A stretch of DNA of 45,595 nucleotides from Bacillota bacterium (GTDB lineage Bacteria > Bacillota > Sulfobacillia > Sulfobacillales > JAIMBI01), in contig JAJZWS010000023.1 in NCBI GenBank assembly GCA_021846565.1, positions 1 through 45,595 on the forward strand, read 5' to 3'. The notes under the pieces are model-generated. The model was given only the letters and a program-made list of their open reading frames with translations. It had not been told where the DNA came from and searched no databases. Shown here piece by piece: positions 25,198 through 34,697 of the stretch; position 1 is the first letter of the stretch, and each line of letters starts with the position of its first letter. The position numbers and the translations under genes are program-made.

Positions 25198-25578
25198 GTG
25201 GCAAATGGCAAGGTGCCCGAGGACCGCTGGTATACGGCGGAGCATGAATGGATTGCCAGCGACGGGACCGTGGGCATCACGGATCACGCGCAGGACGCGC
25301 TGGGGGACGTGGTGTTTCTCGACCTGCCCGAAGTGGGGCGGCACGTGGAGCGCGGTACCGTGTTTGGCGTGGCGGAGTCCGTCAAGTCCGTGTCGGATCT
25401 GTTTTGCCCGGTGACGGGGACGGTGGCGGCCGTCAACGACCAGGTCAAGGAGCGGCCGGAACTGGTGAACCAGGATCCATACGGCGAGGGATGGCTGGTG
25501 CGGCTGGACACCGTGGACCCCATCCAGTCGGGTCCCGTGCTGCTGGACGCCGCCGGGTATCGGGCGCTGCCCGATTGA
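25198..25578 (+). CDS. gcvH: Glycine cleavage system H protein (lipoyl carrier)
   Basis: Carries the aminomethyl intermediate on a lipoyl arm between GcvP, GcvT and the dehydrogenase. The 126-aa protein has the H-protein pattern YTAEHEW near residue 12, GITDHAQDALGDVVFLDLP, and ESVKSVSDL with the lipoylated lysine at position 63. Start is GTG at 25198 with GGGAGG 7 bases before it. It lies between gcvT and gcvPA and is certainly part of the same operon. Confidence 0.96.
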   Translation: MANGKVPEDRWYTAEHEWIASDGTVGITDHAQDALGDVVFLDLPEVGRHVERGTVFGVAESVKSVSDLFCPVTGTVAAVNDQVKERPELVNQDPYGEGWLVRLDTVDPIQSGPVLLDAAGYRALPD

Positions 25579-25657
25579 GCGCGAGCCTCGGTCATCGGGA
25601 CGAGGGCCGGGGGGTCGGCGGACTGGTCTATCTGAACTGAAGGAGCGGCAGGATACG

Positions 25658-26992
25658 ATGCGCTATATTCCCCACACGGCCGAGGATCGCGCGGCCATGC
25701 TGGCCGCGCTGGGTATGTCGGACACCTTGTCCCTGTTTGACGATATTCCCGCCGCAGCCCGGATGGGCCGACCGCTCCGCGTGCCCGGCCCGCTCACCGA
25801 AATGGAGCTTCAGGCTGCCATGCGGCGGGACGCCGCCAAGAACCGGAGCGTCGAGGACTTGGTGTGCTTCTTGGGTGGACAGTTTTACGACCGGTTCATC
25901 CCGGCGGCGGTGGGCGCGCTTGCGGGGCGGGGTGAGTTTGCCACGTCGTACACGCCGTACCAGCCGGAACTGTCTCAGGGCACGCTCGGAGTGATTTACG
26001 AGTTCCAGTCCATGATGGTGGGGTTGACGGGGCTCGCGGCCGCGCAGGCGTCTATGTACGACGGGGCTTCGGCGGTTGCGGAGGCGGCGTTGCTGGCTAT
26101 GGATGCGACGCATCGGCTCACCATCGTGATGGACCGGGCGGTGTTCCCCGAAAGCCGCCAGGTGGCGGTTACCTACGTGACGGCCCGTGGCGGCCGGGTG
26201 GTGGTGCCGGCTCCGGACCAGTCGTTGGACGAGTTGCTGGCGTCGCTGGTGGAAACCCCGGCCGCGGTGGTGGTGCAGCAGCCGGACGTTCTCGGCCGCG
26301 TGCGGGACCTCAGGCCGCTGGCGGCATGGGCCCACGAACGCGGAGCCCTGGCGATTGCGGCAGCGGACCCGGTGGCGCTGGCCCTCATCGAACCCCCGGG
26401 CCGCATGGGCTTTGATGTCGTCGTGGGCGAGGGCCAGCCGTTGGGCAGTGGCCTCCAATACGGTGGCCCGACGTTTGGGTTCTTTTGCGTGCAGGATGCC
26501 CTGGTGCGCCGGTTGCCGGGACGGGTGGTGGGTGCCACGCATGATGGTTCGCACAAGCGCGGCTACGTCCTGACTCTGCAGGCGCGCGAGCAGCACATTC
26601 GTCGAGAGCGGGCCACGTCCAATATTTGCTCCAACCACTCCCTGAACGCGCTGCAAGCCACGATTTACCTGGCGCTTTTGGGGCCGGAGGGCCTTAGGGA
26701 GGTGGCGCGGCTGTCCACGGCCAAGGCGCACTACGTCGTGGATCGGCTGACCGCGCTGCCGGGCTTTAGGCGCATGGCACCCGAGGCGCCGTACCTGTAT
26801 GAGGTGGCGCTCAGGGTGCCGGGATCCGTCGCGGACTTGAACCGCCACCTGCTGGACCGGGGCATTTTGGGGGGATGGGACATGGGGCGTTGGGACCGGG
26901 CGTGGGCCGGCGGTTGGCAATTGGCCGTCACCGAACAGCGAACGCGGGCCGAATTGGACCAGTTGGTGGAGGCGGTGGCGGCATGGCGGTAG
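25658..26992 (+). CDS. gcvPA: Glycine dehydrogenase (decarboxylating) subunit 1
   Basis: N-terminal half of the split P protein that decarboxylates glycine with PLP. The 444-aa protein begins [19 protein letters not shown], the usual GcvPA start, with [48 protein letters not shown] and a C-terminal small domain ending in [12 protein letters not shown]. In two-subunit P proteins this chain lacks the PLP lysine and pairs with GcvPB, which is consistent here. The ATG at 25658 follows AAGGAGCGG. It overlaps gcvPB by 10 bases. Confidence 0.95.
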   Translation: MRYIPHTAEDRAAMLAALGMSDTLSLFDDIPAAARMGRPLRVPGPLTEMELQAAMRRDAAKNRSVEDLVCFLGGQFYDRFIPAAVGALAGRGEFATSYTPYQPELSQGTLGVIYEFQSMMVGLTGLAAAQASMYDGASAVAEAALLAMDATHRLTIVMDRAVFPESRQVAVTYVTARGGRVVVPAPDQSLDELLASLVETPAAVVVQQPDVLGRVRDLRPLAAWAHERGALAIAAADPVALALIEPPGRMGFDVVVGEGQPLGSGLQYGGPTFGFFCVQDALVRRLPGRVVGATHDGSHKRGYVLTLQAREQHIRRERATSNICSNHSLNALQATIYLALLGPEGLREVARLSTAKAHYVVDRLTALPGFRRMAPEAPYLYEVALRVPGSVADLNRHLLDRGILGGWDMGRWDRAWAGGWQLAVTEQRTRAELDQLVEAVAAWR

Positions 26993-28491
26993 GCACGGAC
27001 GGGCAGCAGGCGGACCGGACGCCCCTGATTTACGACCGATCCCATCCGGGGCGCCGTGGGGTGCGGCTCCCGGCGCCCGACGTGCCGGCGCTGGACGAGG
27101 CGGCCCTGCTGGGGCCGGCGCTGGCGCGCACGACACCGCTGGGGCTGCCCGAGGTTGCTGAAAACGACGTGGTGCGGCACTACACGGCGCTGTCTCAGAT
27201 GAACTATGGCGTGGACACCGGTTTTTATCCGCTGGGTTCCTGCACGATGAAGTACAACCCCAAGGTGAACGAGTGGGTGGCGGCGCTTCCCGGCTTCCAG
27301 CGCATCCACCCGCTCCAGCCGGAGAGCACCGTGCCGGGACTGCTGGAACTGTTGGCCAGCATGGAGTCGATTCTCGGCGAGATTTCTGGGATGGATGCGG
27401 TGACCCTGCAGCCCGCCGCGGGAGCCCAGGGCGAGTTCACCGGGGTGCTCCTGATGCGGGCACTCATTCGCGCACGGGGCGAGGAGCGCCACACGCTCAT
27501 CATCCCGGACTCGGCGCATGGGACCAACCCCGCCACGGCGGCCATGGCGGGCTATGGGGTGGCGGTGGTGCCGTCGAATGTGCGCGGCGGTGTGGACCTT
27601 GCTGCGCTCCGGGGGTTGGTGAACGGAGACACGGCGGGACTGATGCTGACGAACCCGAACACGCTGGGGTTGTTTGAGGACGAGATCCTGGAGATCGCGG
27701 ACGTCGTCCACAGTGCCGGGGGCCTCTTGTACTACGACGGGGCCAATGCCAACGCTATCCTGGGTGAGGTGCGGCCGGGAGACATGGGGTTTGATGTGGT
27801 GCACCTGAACCTGCACAAGACGTTCAGCACCCCGCACGGGGGCGGTGGCCCCGGGTCGGGCCCGGTGGGCGTGAAGGCAGTGCTGGAGCCGTTCCTGCCG
27901 GGGCCGCGCTTGCAGCGCGCCCCCTCCGGCGCACTGTCGTGGGACGACAACCGTCCTCAGTCCATCGGGAAGGTGCGGTCCTACTATGGCAACGTAGGGA
28001 TTGTGCTCCGTGCCCTGGCCTATATTTTGAGCCATGGCCCTGACGGGCTCCGGGAGGTGGCGCACACGGCGGTTCTAAACGCCAACTATTTGCGCGCGCG
28101 ATTGGCGGACCGGTATCCTACGCGCTACGACCGATCGGTGATGCACGAGTTTGTCCTCACGCTGGCCAGCCAGAAAGAACGCGGGGCGTCGGCCCTGGAT
28201 GTCGCCAAGCGCTTGATTGACTATGGCGTCTACCCCCCGACCGTGTACTTTCCCCTGGTGGTCAAAGAGGCGCTGATGGTCGAGCCCACCGAAACCGAAT
28301 CCAAAGAGACGCTCGACCGGTTTGCCGACGCGCTGGCCGCCATCGACCAAGAGATCGATGCCAGCCCCGAGGCACTCAAGACGGCGCCACACCACACACC
28401 CGTCGGCCGCTTGGACGAGGCCGAAGCCGCGCGCCACCCCAACATCCGGTGGTCGGCCGGCGGCGGACCACCGGAGTCCACTGGTCCCTGA
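26983..28491 (+). CDS. gcvPB: Glycine dehydrogenase (decarboxylating) subunit 2
   Basis: PLP-binding half of the split P protein. The 502-aa product shows [59 protein letters not shown] and the PLP lysine in [20 protein letters not shown] (Lys 279). The start chosen is ATG 26983, with GGAGG 10 bases upstream and lying inside the end of gcvPA; the open frame runs further upstream as a shadow. The C-terminal tail is Pro/Gly-rich and slightly long. Acts with gcvT, gcvH and glyA in glycine and one-carbon metabolism. Confidence 0.95.
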   Translation: MAVGTDGQQADRTPLIYDRSHPGRRGVRLPAPDVPALDEAALLGPALARTTPLGLPEVAENDVVRHYTALSQMNYGVDTGFYPLGSCTMKYNPKVNEWVAALPGFQRIHPLQPESTVPGLLELLASMESILGEISGMDAVTLQPAAGAQGEFTGVLLMRALIRARGEERHTLIIPDSAHGTNPATAAMAGYGVAVVPSNVRGGVDLAALRGLVNGDTAGLMLTNPNTLGLFEDEILEIADVVHSAGGLLYYDGANANAILGEVRPGDMGFDVVHLNLHKTFSTPHGGGGPGSGPVGVKAVLEPFLPGPRLQRAPSGALSWDDNRPQSIGKVRSYYGNVGIVLRALAYILSHGPDGLREVAHTAVLNANYLRARLADRYPTRYDRSVMHEFVLTLASQKERGASALDVAKRLIDYGVYPPTVYFPLVVKEALMVEPTETESKETLDRFADALAAIDQEIDASPEALKTAPHHTPVGRLDEAEAARHPNIRWSAGGGPPESTGP

Positions 28492-28522
28492 GCCGGAGCC
28501 CAGAGAGAGGGAGGAGTACGCG

Positions 28523-29761
28523 ATGCTGGCGGAAGTGGATCCCGAGGTGCAGGGCGCAATTGCCGGGGAGCTGGCGCGGCAGCAGTCCCACCTGGAACTG
28601 ATTGCATCCGAAAACTGGACATCGCCGGCCGTGCGCGAGGCGATGGGTTCGGTCATGACGGACAAGTACGCCGAGGGGTATCCCGGCCGCCGCTACTACG
28701 GGGGCTGCGAATGGGTGGATGTGGTGGAGCGCTTGGCCCAGGAGCGCGTGAAGGGCTTGTACCGGGCAGACTTCGCCAATGTGCAGCCGCACGCGGGGGC
28801 ACCCGCCAACACCGCGGTCTACATGGCCGCGCTCAAGCCCGGCGACACCCTGATGGGGATGGCGCTGGCGCAGGGAGGCCATCTGACGCACGGCAGCCCG
28901 GTCAACTTCTCCGGCAAGTTCTATCACGTGGTGGACTACGGCGTTGACCGCGAGACCGAACGGATTGACATGGACGCCGTTCGCCAGCGCGCGCTAGCCG
29001 AGCGGCCGAAGATTATCGTGGCGGGGGCCACAGCCTACCCGCGGGTGATTGACTTTGCGGCATTTCGACGGGTGGCCGACGAGGTGGGGGCTTTGCTGAT
29101 GGTGGACATGGCCCACATCGCCGGGTTGGTGGCGGCGGGCGAGCACCCCAACCCCATGCCTTATGCGGACTTTGTGACGTCGACGACCCACAAGACGCTC
29201 CGGGGGCCCCGCGGCGGGTTTATTCTCACGCGCCGCCCGGACTGGGCCAAGGCCGTGGACAAGGCGGTGTTTCCGGGCCTGCAGGGCGGACCGCTCATGA
29301 ACCTCATCGCTGCCAAAGCCGTCGCGTTTCATGAGGCGGCGACCCCCGCGTTTCGGACCTATCAGCACCAGGTGGTGCAAAATGCGCGGCGGTTGGCCAA
29401 CAGCCTGGTGGCGGAGGGGCTCCGCGTGGTGTCGGGCGGGACCGACAATCATCTCATGCTGGTGGACGTGCGGCCGCTGTCGCTGACGGGCAAAGAGGCG
29501 CAGGCGCGCCTGGCGAAGGCGCACATCACCGTCAATAAGAACACGATTCCCTTCGACCCGGAGAAGCCGGCCATTGGGTCGGGCATTCGCATCGGGACCC
29601 CAGCGGTGACGACCCGCGGGTTCGGGTTGCCGGAAATGGACCAGCTGGGCCGGCTCATCGGGCGAGCGCTCCGCGCGGTCGATGATGCGGCGGCGGCGCC
29701 GGTTCGCCACGACGTGGAGCGGTTGGCGCGCCACTTCCCGCTCCCGGGGGTGGACGGATGA
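28523..29761 (+). CDS. glyA: Serine hydroxymethyltransferase
   Basis: Interconverts serine plus tetrahydrofolate and glycine plus 5,10-methylene-tetrahydrofolate. The 412-aa protein contains [42 protein letters not shown] and the PLP lysine within [12 protein letters not shown] (Lys 224), all standard. The ATG at 28523 has GGGAGGAG about 6 bases upstream, 31 bases after gcvPB. Its stop overlaps the aroQ start by ATGA. Placed directly after the glycine cleavage genes, it completes a local serine-glycine-folate unit. Confidence 0.97.
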   Translation: MLAEVDPEVQGAIAGELARQQSHLELIASENWTSPAVREAMGSVMTDKYAEGYPGRRYYGGCEWVDVVERLAQERVKGLYRADFANVQPHAGAPANTAVYMAALKPGDTLMGMALAQGGHLTHGSPVNFSGKFYHVVDYGVDRETERIDMDAVRQRALAERPKIIVAGATAYPRVIDFAAFRRVADEVGALLMVDMAHIAGLVAAGEHPNPMPYADFVTSTTHKTLRGPRGGFILTRRPDWAKAVDKAVFPGLQGGPLMNLIAAKAVAFHEAATPAFRTYQHQVVQNARRLANSLVAEGLRVVSGGTDNHLMLVDVRPLSLTGKEAQARLAKAHITVNKNTIPFDPEKPAIGSGIRIGTPAVTTRGFGLPEMDQLGRLIGRALRAVDDAAAAPVRHDVERLARHFPLPGVDG

Positions 29762-30249
29762 CGCGCGTCGCCGTAGTCCATGGGCCTAATCTGGGGCGGC
29801 TGGGGCAGCGCGAGCCGGCCGTGTATGGTGCGGTGACGCTCGACGAAGTCAACCAGGCTCTTATATCCTGGGGCCAAGCCCACGACATCACGGTCGAGGC
29901 GCATCAGTCGAACCTGGAAGGATCGCTCATCGACGTCTTCGAGGCAGGTGTGGGCCGTCTGGATGGGGCCGTCATAAATCCCGGGGCCCTGGCCCACTAT
30001 GGCTTGGCCCTTAGGGACTGCATTGCGGCCCTGCCCTATCCGGTCGTGGAGGTGCACCTGACAAACGTGTTTCAACGCGAGCGCTTTCGACGCCGCCTGG
30101 TGTTGGCGCCGGTGGTGGCGGGCCAAATCACGGGTATGGGGCCTTTGGGCTACCGACTGGCCCTGGAGGCGCTCCTGGAGCGCCTCCAGGGCGGTTGGCC
30201 CAGGCCATCGGGAGAGAATGGGCAAACAGAAGGAGGCGGACGCCCGTGA
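29758..30249 (+). CDS. aroQ: 3-Dehydroquinate dehydratase, type II
   Basis: Dehydrates 3-dehydroquinate to 3-dehydroshikimate by the trans mechanism of the small dodecameric enzyme. The 163-aa protein has [17 protein letters not shown] with the active-site Tyr, [12 protein letters not shown] (usually QSNHEG), [16 protein letters not shown] (usually GAYTHTSVA) and [15 protein letters not shown]. The family is clear, but some substrate-contact positions differ from the textbook set, so kinetics may differ. It starts in an ATGA overlap with glyA and ends in a GTGA overlap with efp, separated by the gcv block from aroC-aroK-aroB. A perfect hairpin lies in its last codons. Confidence 0.9.
   Translation: MTRVAVVHGPNLGRLGQREPAVYGAVTLDEVNQALISWGQAHDITVEAHQSNLEGSLIDVFEAGVGRLDGAVINPGALAHYGLALRDCIAALPYPVVEVHLTNVFQRERFRRRLVLAPVVAGQITGMGPLGYRLALEALLERLQGGWPRPSGENGQTEGGGRP
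30161..30191 (+). repeat. Perfect 13-bp inverted repeat within the 3' end of aroQ
   Basis: CCCTGGAGGCGCT and AGCGCCTCCAGGG flank a 5-base loop (CCTGG). The structure is in coding sequence ([13 protein letters not shown]) and ends about 55 bases before the efp start. It could act as an attenuator or RNA-processing site between the aro/gcv genes and efp, or be a chance result of repetitive helix codons. Confidence 0.5.
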
Positions 30250-30803
30250 TATCCAGCAACGATTTTCGCAACGGTGTGACCATCGAGTATGATGGCCAAG
30301 TATGGCAGGTGCTGGAGTTTCAGCACGTCAAGCCTGGAAAAGGTTCCGCGTTTGTGCGCACCAAGATGAAGAACCTACTGACCGGCAGCATCGTTGAGCG
30401 CACATTTAACGCGGGCGAGCGGGTGGCTGCCGCCAAGGTGGAGCGCCGCGAGATGCAGTACCTGTATGAGAGCAGCGGGGAGTACACGTTCATGGACACG
30501 GAGTCCTTCGAACAGATTGGCCTGTCGGCAGATCAGGTTGGCGATGGCGTGAAGTATCTGAAAGAAAATATGACCTGCTACATCGTGCTGTACCGGGAGG
30601 CGCCCATTTCGGTCGAGCTGCCCAACTCGGTCGAACTGGCAGTGACCGAAACTGACCCCGGGCTGCGGGGCGATACCGCCAGCGGCGGCAACAAGCCGGC
30701 AACCACCGAGACGGGGGCCGTCGTGAAAGTGCCGCTGTTTATCGAGACGGGCGACCGCATCATGGTGGACACCCGGACGGGCCAATACTTGGGCCGCGCC
30801 TAA
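30246..30803 (+). CDS. efp: Translation elongation factor P
   Basis: Binds stalled ribosomes and promotes peptide bond formation at polyproline stretches. The 185-aa protein has the three-barrel EF-P layout: [18 protein letters not shown], the loop [12 protein letters not shown] whose tip lysine (Lys 32) would carry any modification, and the C-terminal [15 protein letters not shown] with [13 protein letters not shown]. Start is GTG at 30246 with AGGAGG 9 bases upstream, overlapping the aroQ stop. aroQ next to efp is a familiar arrangement in Bacillota (often with a peptidase between, absent here). Confidence 0.96.
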   Translation: MISSNDFRNGVTIEYDGQVWQVLEFQHVKPGKGSAFVRTKMKNLLTGSIVERTFNAGERVAAAKVERREMQYLYESSGEYTFMDTESFEQIGLSADQVGDGVKYLKENMTCYIVLYREAPISVELPNSVELAVTETDPGLRGDTASGGNKPATTETGAVVKVPLFIETGDRIMVDTRTGQYLGRA

Positions 30804-30857
30804 GCCGTATGAAAGCGTCCCCCCGGGCGCACCTTAACGCGGCGGAGGAGGGAGCGT

Positions 30858-31391
30858 ATGGCGGAACTCAGGCGCAAGGTGGCCTACGTGGCGGGATTGG
30901 CGGAGCGGTACGACTTGGCGGAGTCGGGCCGAGAGGGCAAGGTGCTGGCAGAAGTCATCCAGGTCCTGCGGGCGGTGGCGCTGGACGTCGACGAGTTGCG
31001 CCAGGGCCAGCGGGAGGTGGAGGACTATGTCGAGGAGATCGACAATGACCTCTTGTGTCTGGAAGAGTCCCTTTACGATGAAGAGGACGACGACGAGGAC
31101 GTCTTGGGCGATGACATGCCGTCCCAGCAGCTGGGCGATCTCGACGACGATGAAGCGTATGTGGAGTTGGAATGCCCCCAGTGCGACCAGCCCAGTTATT
31201 ATGCGGAACACCTGTTTTCTCAAGAGGGCGTGGAGCTCACGTGCCCTCACTGCGGATATGTAGTGTTTGACAGCGCGGCCGACCGCCTCGTGACCGATGA
31301 CGATGACAGCCCTGACGAAGATGCGAAAGGCGCTGAGGCGGACCCGTGGGGTGACCGGGCCGTCCATGGGCGCACCGGTCGGGCGGACTAA
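30858..31391 (+). CDS. CD1247-type coiled-coil/zinc-ribbon protein
   Basis: A 177-aa acidic protein. The N-terminal 65 residues form a helical region beginning MAELRRKVAYVAGLAERYDL, which matches the CD1247 N-terminal domain seen in clostridial spore-formers. An Asp/Glu-rich linker follows (EEDDDEDVLGDD). Next comes a zinc ribbon with two CxxC pairs (ECPQCDQ and LTCPHCGY), then another acidic tail. The ATG at 30858 has GGAGGAGGGAG upstream. In related genomes such genes often sit between efp and spoIIIAA, as here apart from the inserted fatty-acid module. Function unknown; the ribbon suggests protein or nucleic-acid binding. Confidence 0.8.
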   Translation: MAELRRKVAYVAGLAERYDLAESGREGKVLAEVIQVLRAVALDVDELRQGQREVEDYVEEIDNDLLCLEESLYDEEDDDEDVLGDDMPSQQLGDLDDDEAYVELECPQCDQPSYYAEHLFSQEGVELTCPHCGYVVFDSAADRLVTDDDDSPDEDAKGAEADPWGDRAVHGRTGRAD

Positions 31392-31435
31392 AGCCCTAGC
31401 AACGGGGTGATGGCCGCTCGTCCCACCTGGAGCGC

Positions 31436-31458
31436 GGGCGGTGCGGCAGGCGCCGCCC
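31436..31458. terminator. Bidirectional hairpin between convergent genes
   Basis: GGGCGGTGC and GCGCCGCCC form a 9-bp stem (one G-T pair) with a GGCAG loop. It lies between the end of the CD1247-type gene and the stop codon of the minus-strand acyl-CoA ligase, which it touches, where a terminator for both directions is expected. Confidence 0.55.
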
Positions 31459-33038
31459 TACGCCCACGCCCGGCGCAGGGCGGCCTTGTCAATTTTGCCC
31501 GCGCTCGTCACCGGCAGCGCATCCACGAAGGCGAAGGCGTCGGGCACCCAGAAGCGGGCCAGTTGACCGCGTCGCACAAAGGTCATCAGATGCTCGTGGA
31601 GCACCGATTCGCTCACCTCGGCCCGCGCTTGAACCACCGCCAGAGGCCGACTGCCCCATCGTTCATCGGGGCGCGCAATGACGGCCACGGCCACCACCAG
31701 CGGATGGTCGGACAGCAGTGCCTCGATTAGCCCGGTGGCGATCCATTCGCCGCCGCTCTTTAACGCGTCTCCCTCGCGGTCCACCACGTAGAGCGTGCCG
31801 TCGGGGTTGCCCACCGCCAGATCGCCGGTGTGGAACCAGCCGTCCACGAAGCTGGCTGCGCTGCGTTCGAGGTCGTGGTGGTAGCCCGACGGCAACCAGG
31901 GGGAGCGCACGTGCAGGCGACCGATGCTCTTTCCGTCGTGAAGCACAGGGCGCCCCTTTTCATCCGCGAGCCGTGTCTCAACCATGTAGAGGGGCGTGGT
32001 CGCGCAGGCGAGAGACTCCCAGGCCGCGTCGGCATTGGGATCGACGTCGCGCGGAACGACGGAAATGCTGGTGGCCAATTGGTCCGACCCGCCGTAGATG
32101 AGACTGTACCGTACGCCCTTTTCGCGTAGACGACGTGCGAGACCGGTGGGCAGGGGACTGCCGCCGGTCAACACCTTGAGGCCGGGCAACTCCGGGACAC
32201 CGGCGCCGTCCGCGTGGTCCAAGAGCATATGAAGCTGCGTTGGCACCATGTTGGTCCACGTCACGCCCTCCTCGCGAATGAGGCGCAGCTGCTCAGCCGC
32301 ATCGGCCCGCCCCGGGAGCACGAACTTGGCTCCCAGGTAGGGCACCGACAGAGCGGTTCCCCAGCCATGGATGTGAAAGAAAGGGATTGCCGGCAGAAAC
32401 ACGTCACGGCTCGTGGCGACTGCCCCGCCCGGATGAAGTGCCAGGTGGTGAATGATGCCCAGTGACGCCAGCACCATGTCTCGGTGGCGATAGAGAACCC
32501 CCTTGGGCCGGCCCGTGGTGCCGGTGGTGTAAAACACCGAAAACGGATCGGTCTCCTGGACCCGGGCCGCTTCCTGCGGCATGCGCCCCGAACCCGTCGC
32601 GACCAATGCCGCCAACGTGGGCCCCCCCGGCTCAGGAACGTCCATGGTGTCCGCCATCCAGACCCAGCGGTCCGCAAACGCCGCGCGCAGCGGCGCCACG
32701 AGCGGCGCAAATCCCTCCCAAACGAAGAGCCACTCGGCTCCCCCATGTTGGATGGTGTACAGGAGGTCTTCGGCTGACAGCCGAAAGTTCAGCGTCAAGA
32801 GGACGGCGCCCAGCATCGAGCTGGCGTAGTGCACCTCGAGATTGCGCAGACTGTTCACATCCATTACGCCCAGAACCGTCCCGCGGCTCACTCCCAACTG
32901 CCTTAAGGCATCCGCCAGCCGTACGGCGCGCTCATGCAGTTGGCCATACGTGACACGCTGCGAACCGTCAACCACCTCCGCCCCGGTATCGTGGTCGACT
33001 GCAGCTGACAGCATCTCGTGCACCACCAACGCTCGCAT
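31458..33038 (-). CDS. Acyl-CoA synthetase (AMP-forming fatty acid:CoA ligase)
   Basis: Activates a carboxylic (probably fatty) acid to its CoA thioester through an acyl-adenylate. The 526-aa protein shows the adenylate-forming motifs FYTTGTTGRPKGVLYRHR (P-loop-like, A3), a YGGSDQLATSISV segment in the A5 region where the usual YGxTE is altered, FHTGDLAVGNPDG (A7) and DREGDALKSGGEWI (A8), with the C-terminal lysine in SAGKIDKAALRR. The ATG at 33038 has GGGGGAGG upstream. It follows the acyl-CoA dehydrogenase gene by 21 bases in the TetR-controlled operon. Chain-length preference cannot be read. Confidence 0.92.
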   Translation of the reverse strand: MRALVVHEMLSAAVDHDTGAEVVDGSQRVTYGQLHERAVRLADALRQLGVSRGTVLGVMDVNSLRNLEVHYASSMLGAVLLTLNFRLSAEDLLYTIQHGGAEWLFVWEGFAPLVAPLRAAFADRWVWMADTMDVPEPGGPTLAALVATGSGRMPQEAARVQETDPFSVFYTTGTTGRPKGVLYRHRDMVLASLGIIHHLALHPGGAVATSRDVFLPAIPFFHIHGWGTALSVPYLGAKFVLPGRADAAEQLRLIREEGVTWTNMVPTQLHMLLDHADGAGVPELPGLKVLTGGSPLPTGLARRLREKGVRYSLIYGGSDQLATSISVVPRDVDPNADAAWESLACATTPLYMVETRLADEKGRPVLHDGKSIGRLHVRSPWLPSGYHHDLERSAASFVDGWFHTGDLAVGNPDGTLYVVDREGDALKSGGEWIATGLIEALLSDHPLVVAVAVIARPDERWGSRPLAVVQARAEVSESVLHEHLMTFVRRGQLARFWVPDAFAFVDALPVTSAGKIDKAALRRAWA

Positions 33039-33059
33039 CCCGCACGCCTCCCCCTGCGT

Positions 33060-34697
33060 TTACCGGGGACCCAGGTTCGAGGGCTCGTCTACGCCCCAGA
33101 CCGCGGGATCCCCCATCATCCACACCTCCGGAGACGCCAGGGCCCACGCCGGATATTCTTCGCCACCGAGGAACCGTCGGGCATAGAGGGCGGCCAACGA
33201 CCCATATCGGGGAGCTGCGGCCGCGAGGTCGTATAGGAGCGCCACCTGCGCCGCATCCGCCAGCCGCGCCGTGGCATCTTTGGCATACCACTGCGCCTCG
33301 TCCGGCCGCGATGTGGTGAGCTGCGCCACCACCCGTTCCATCGTATCGACCGCCAGCCGAGCTTCTGGCGTACCGGCGCGCTGGAGTCTCGGTATAAAAT
33401 CGGCCAGAAACGCGTCATGCGCCTGCTTCTTCTGCATGGCCTCCAGCAGGTCGAGGGCCTGTACGTTGCTGGGTCCCTCCCAGATGGGGGTGATGAGCGC
33501 TTCCCGGTGCCAGCGGGCGACCGCATACTCCTCAAGGAAGCCGATCCCGCCGAAAAGCTCCATGGCGAGCCGGGTGACCGCCGCCGCGTGGTCCGCGGTG
33601 CGATTCTTGGCGAGGTGTGAGAGAAATCGCGCGGCATGATACCGGGCGGTGTAGGGGGGCGTCTCTGTCCACGCGTGCTGAAACAGGTCGACGGCGTGGA
33701 AGCTGAGAGCCAAGCCGCCCGCGATGCGCACCTCCATGTCTGTCAGGTCGCGGCGGACCAGGGGATGGTCCGCCAGAACCCGGCCGAACGAGTGCCGGCG
33801 CTGCACGCGCTCCAGCGCTTCAAAGTGGGCCTTGCGGGCAATGCCCATGGCGGCCACCGCGTTCGCCAGACGCGAGATCGTCAGCGCTTCCAAGGTATAG
33901 TAGATGCCGTGCTCGGGACGTCCCACCACGTAAGCTCGGCTGCCTTGGAATTCCACTTCGCCGGACGGCACGGCGCGGGTGGCGCTTTTGTCTTTGAGGC
34001 GGCGGACGTGATAGTTGAGCGTGCCGGATTCGTCGGCGCGGGGAACCAAAAAGAGCGCGAGCCCCTTGGGCCCCTCCGCGGCCCCCTCGGGTCGCGCCGT
34101 AACCACGGCTACGTCCGCCAAGCCCGCCCCACTGGTAAAATACTTTTCTCCGTAGAGGCGCCAGTGGTCGCCGTCACGCACGGCGCGCAGTGTGTTGGCG
34201 CCCAGGTCGCTGCCTCCCTGCACCTCTGTCATCCAGGTGGCGCCCCAAAACTCGCCGCGGAGGAGCTGGGTCTTCCATTCCGTGTGCTCTGGCGCATATT
34301 TGTGAATCACGTAGGCTGTCTGGTTGGTGATCGTAATGATGCAGTAGAGGCCGGGATCCGCCAGGAGGTACCCCTCCGCATAGTGCCGATGCCAGCTCCC
34401 ATCGACATAGATCCCGCCATTCATAGGCGCCAGTCGCCGGAGAAGCGCCACTTCTGCGGGTGACAGGCGGACGCGGTCCACGCGGCGGCCATCCAGGTCG
34501 TGCATGATGAGAACCGGGGGCGAGGTGTGGTCCACATGGTCGGCCACCTCGTAGGCCTCCCGCCCGACCAGTTCGCCAAACCCCTCGAAGGCGGGAATGT
34601 GCTCAACATAAGCGGGCCAGTACCGCGCCAGCACGTGGCGCAAGTCCGGGTCGCGGTCCCAGTGATTCTGTCCGTACGCATACGATTGATACCGCAT
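33060..34697 (-). CDS. Acyl-CoA dehydrogenase, AidB-like
   Basis: A 545-aa flavoprotein larger than ordinary acyl-CoA dehydrogenases and resembling the AidB branch. Visible features are WMTEVQGGSDLGANT (flavin loop), YGEKYFTSGAGLADVAVVTARPEG, RRHSFGRVLADHPLVRRDL and FGGIGFLEEYAVARWHREALITPIWEG, the family's C-terminal helical core. It probably oxidises a branched or long acyl-CoA; the electron acceptor would be ETF. The ATG at 34697 has GAGGAGG upstream and overlaps the tetR stop (TGATG). A longer open frame to 34862 is a shadow of tetR. Confidence 0.9.
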   Translation of the reverse strand: MRYQSYAYGQNHWDRDPDLRHVLARYWPAYVEHIPAFEGFGELVGREAYEVADHVDHTSPPVLIMHDLDGRRVDRVRLSPAEVALLRRLAPMNGGIYVDGSWHRHYAEGYLLADPGLYCIITITNQTAYVIHKYAPEHTEWKTQLLRGEFWGATWMTEVQGGSDLGANTLRAVRDGDHWRLYGEKYFTSGAGLADVAVVTARPEGAAEGPKGLALFLVPRADESGTLNYHVRRLKDKSATRAVPSGEVEFQGSRAYVVGRPEHGIYYTLEALTISRLANAVAAMGIARKAHFEALERVQRRHSFGRVLADHPLVRRDLTDMEVRIAGGLALSFHAVDLFQHAWTETPPYTARYHAARFLSHLAKNRTADHAAAVTRLAMELFGGIGFLEEYAVARWHREALITPIWEGPSNVQALDLLEAMQKKQAHDAFLADFIPRLQRAGTPEARLAVDTMERVVAQLTTSRPDEAQWYAKDATARLADAAQVALLYDLAAAAPRYGSLAALYARRFLGGEEYPAWALASPEVWMMGDPAVWGVDEPSNLGPR

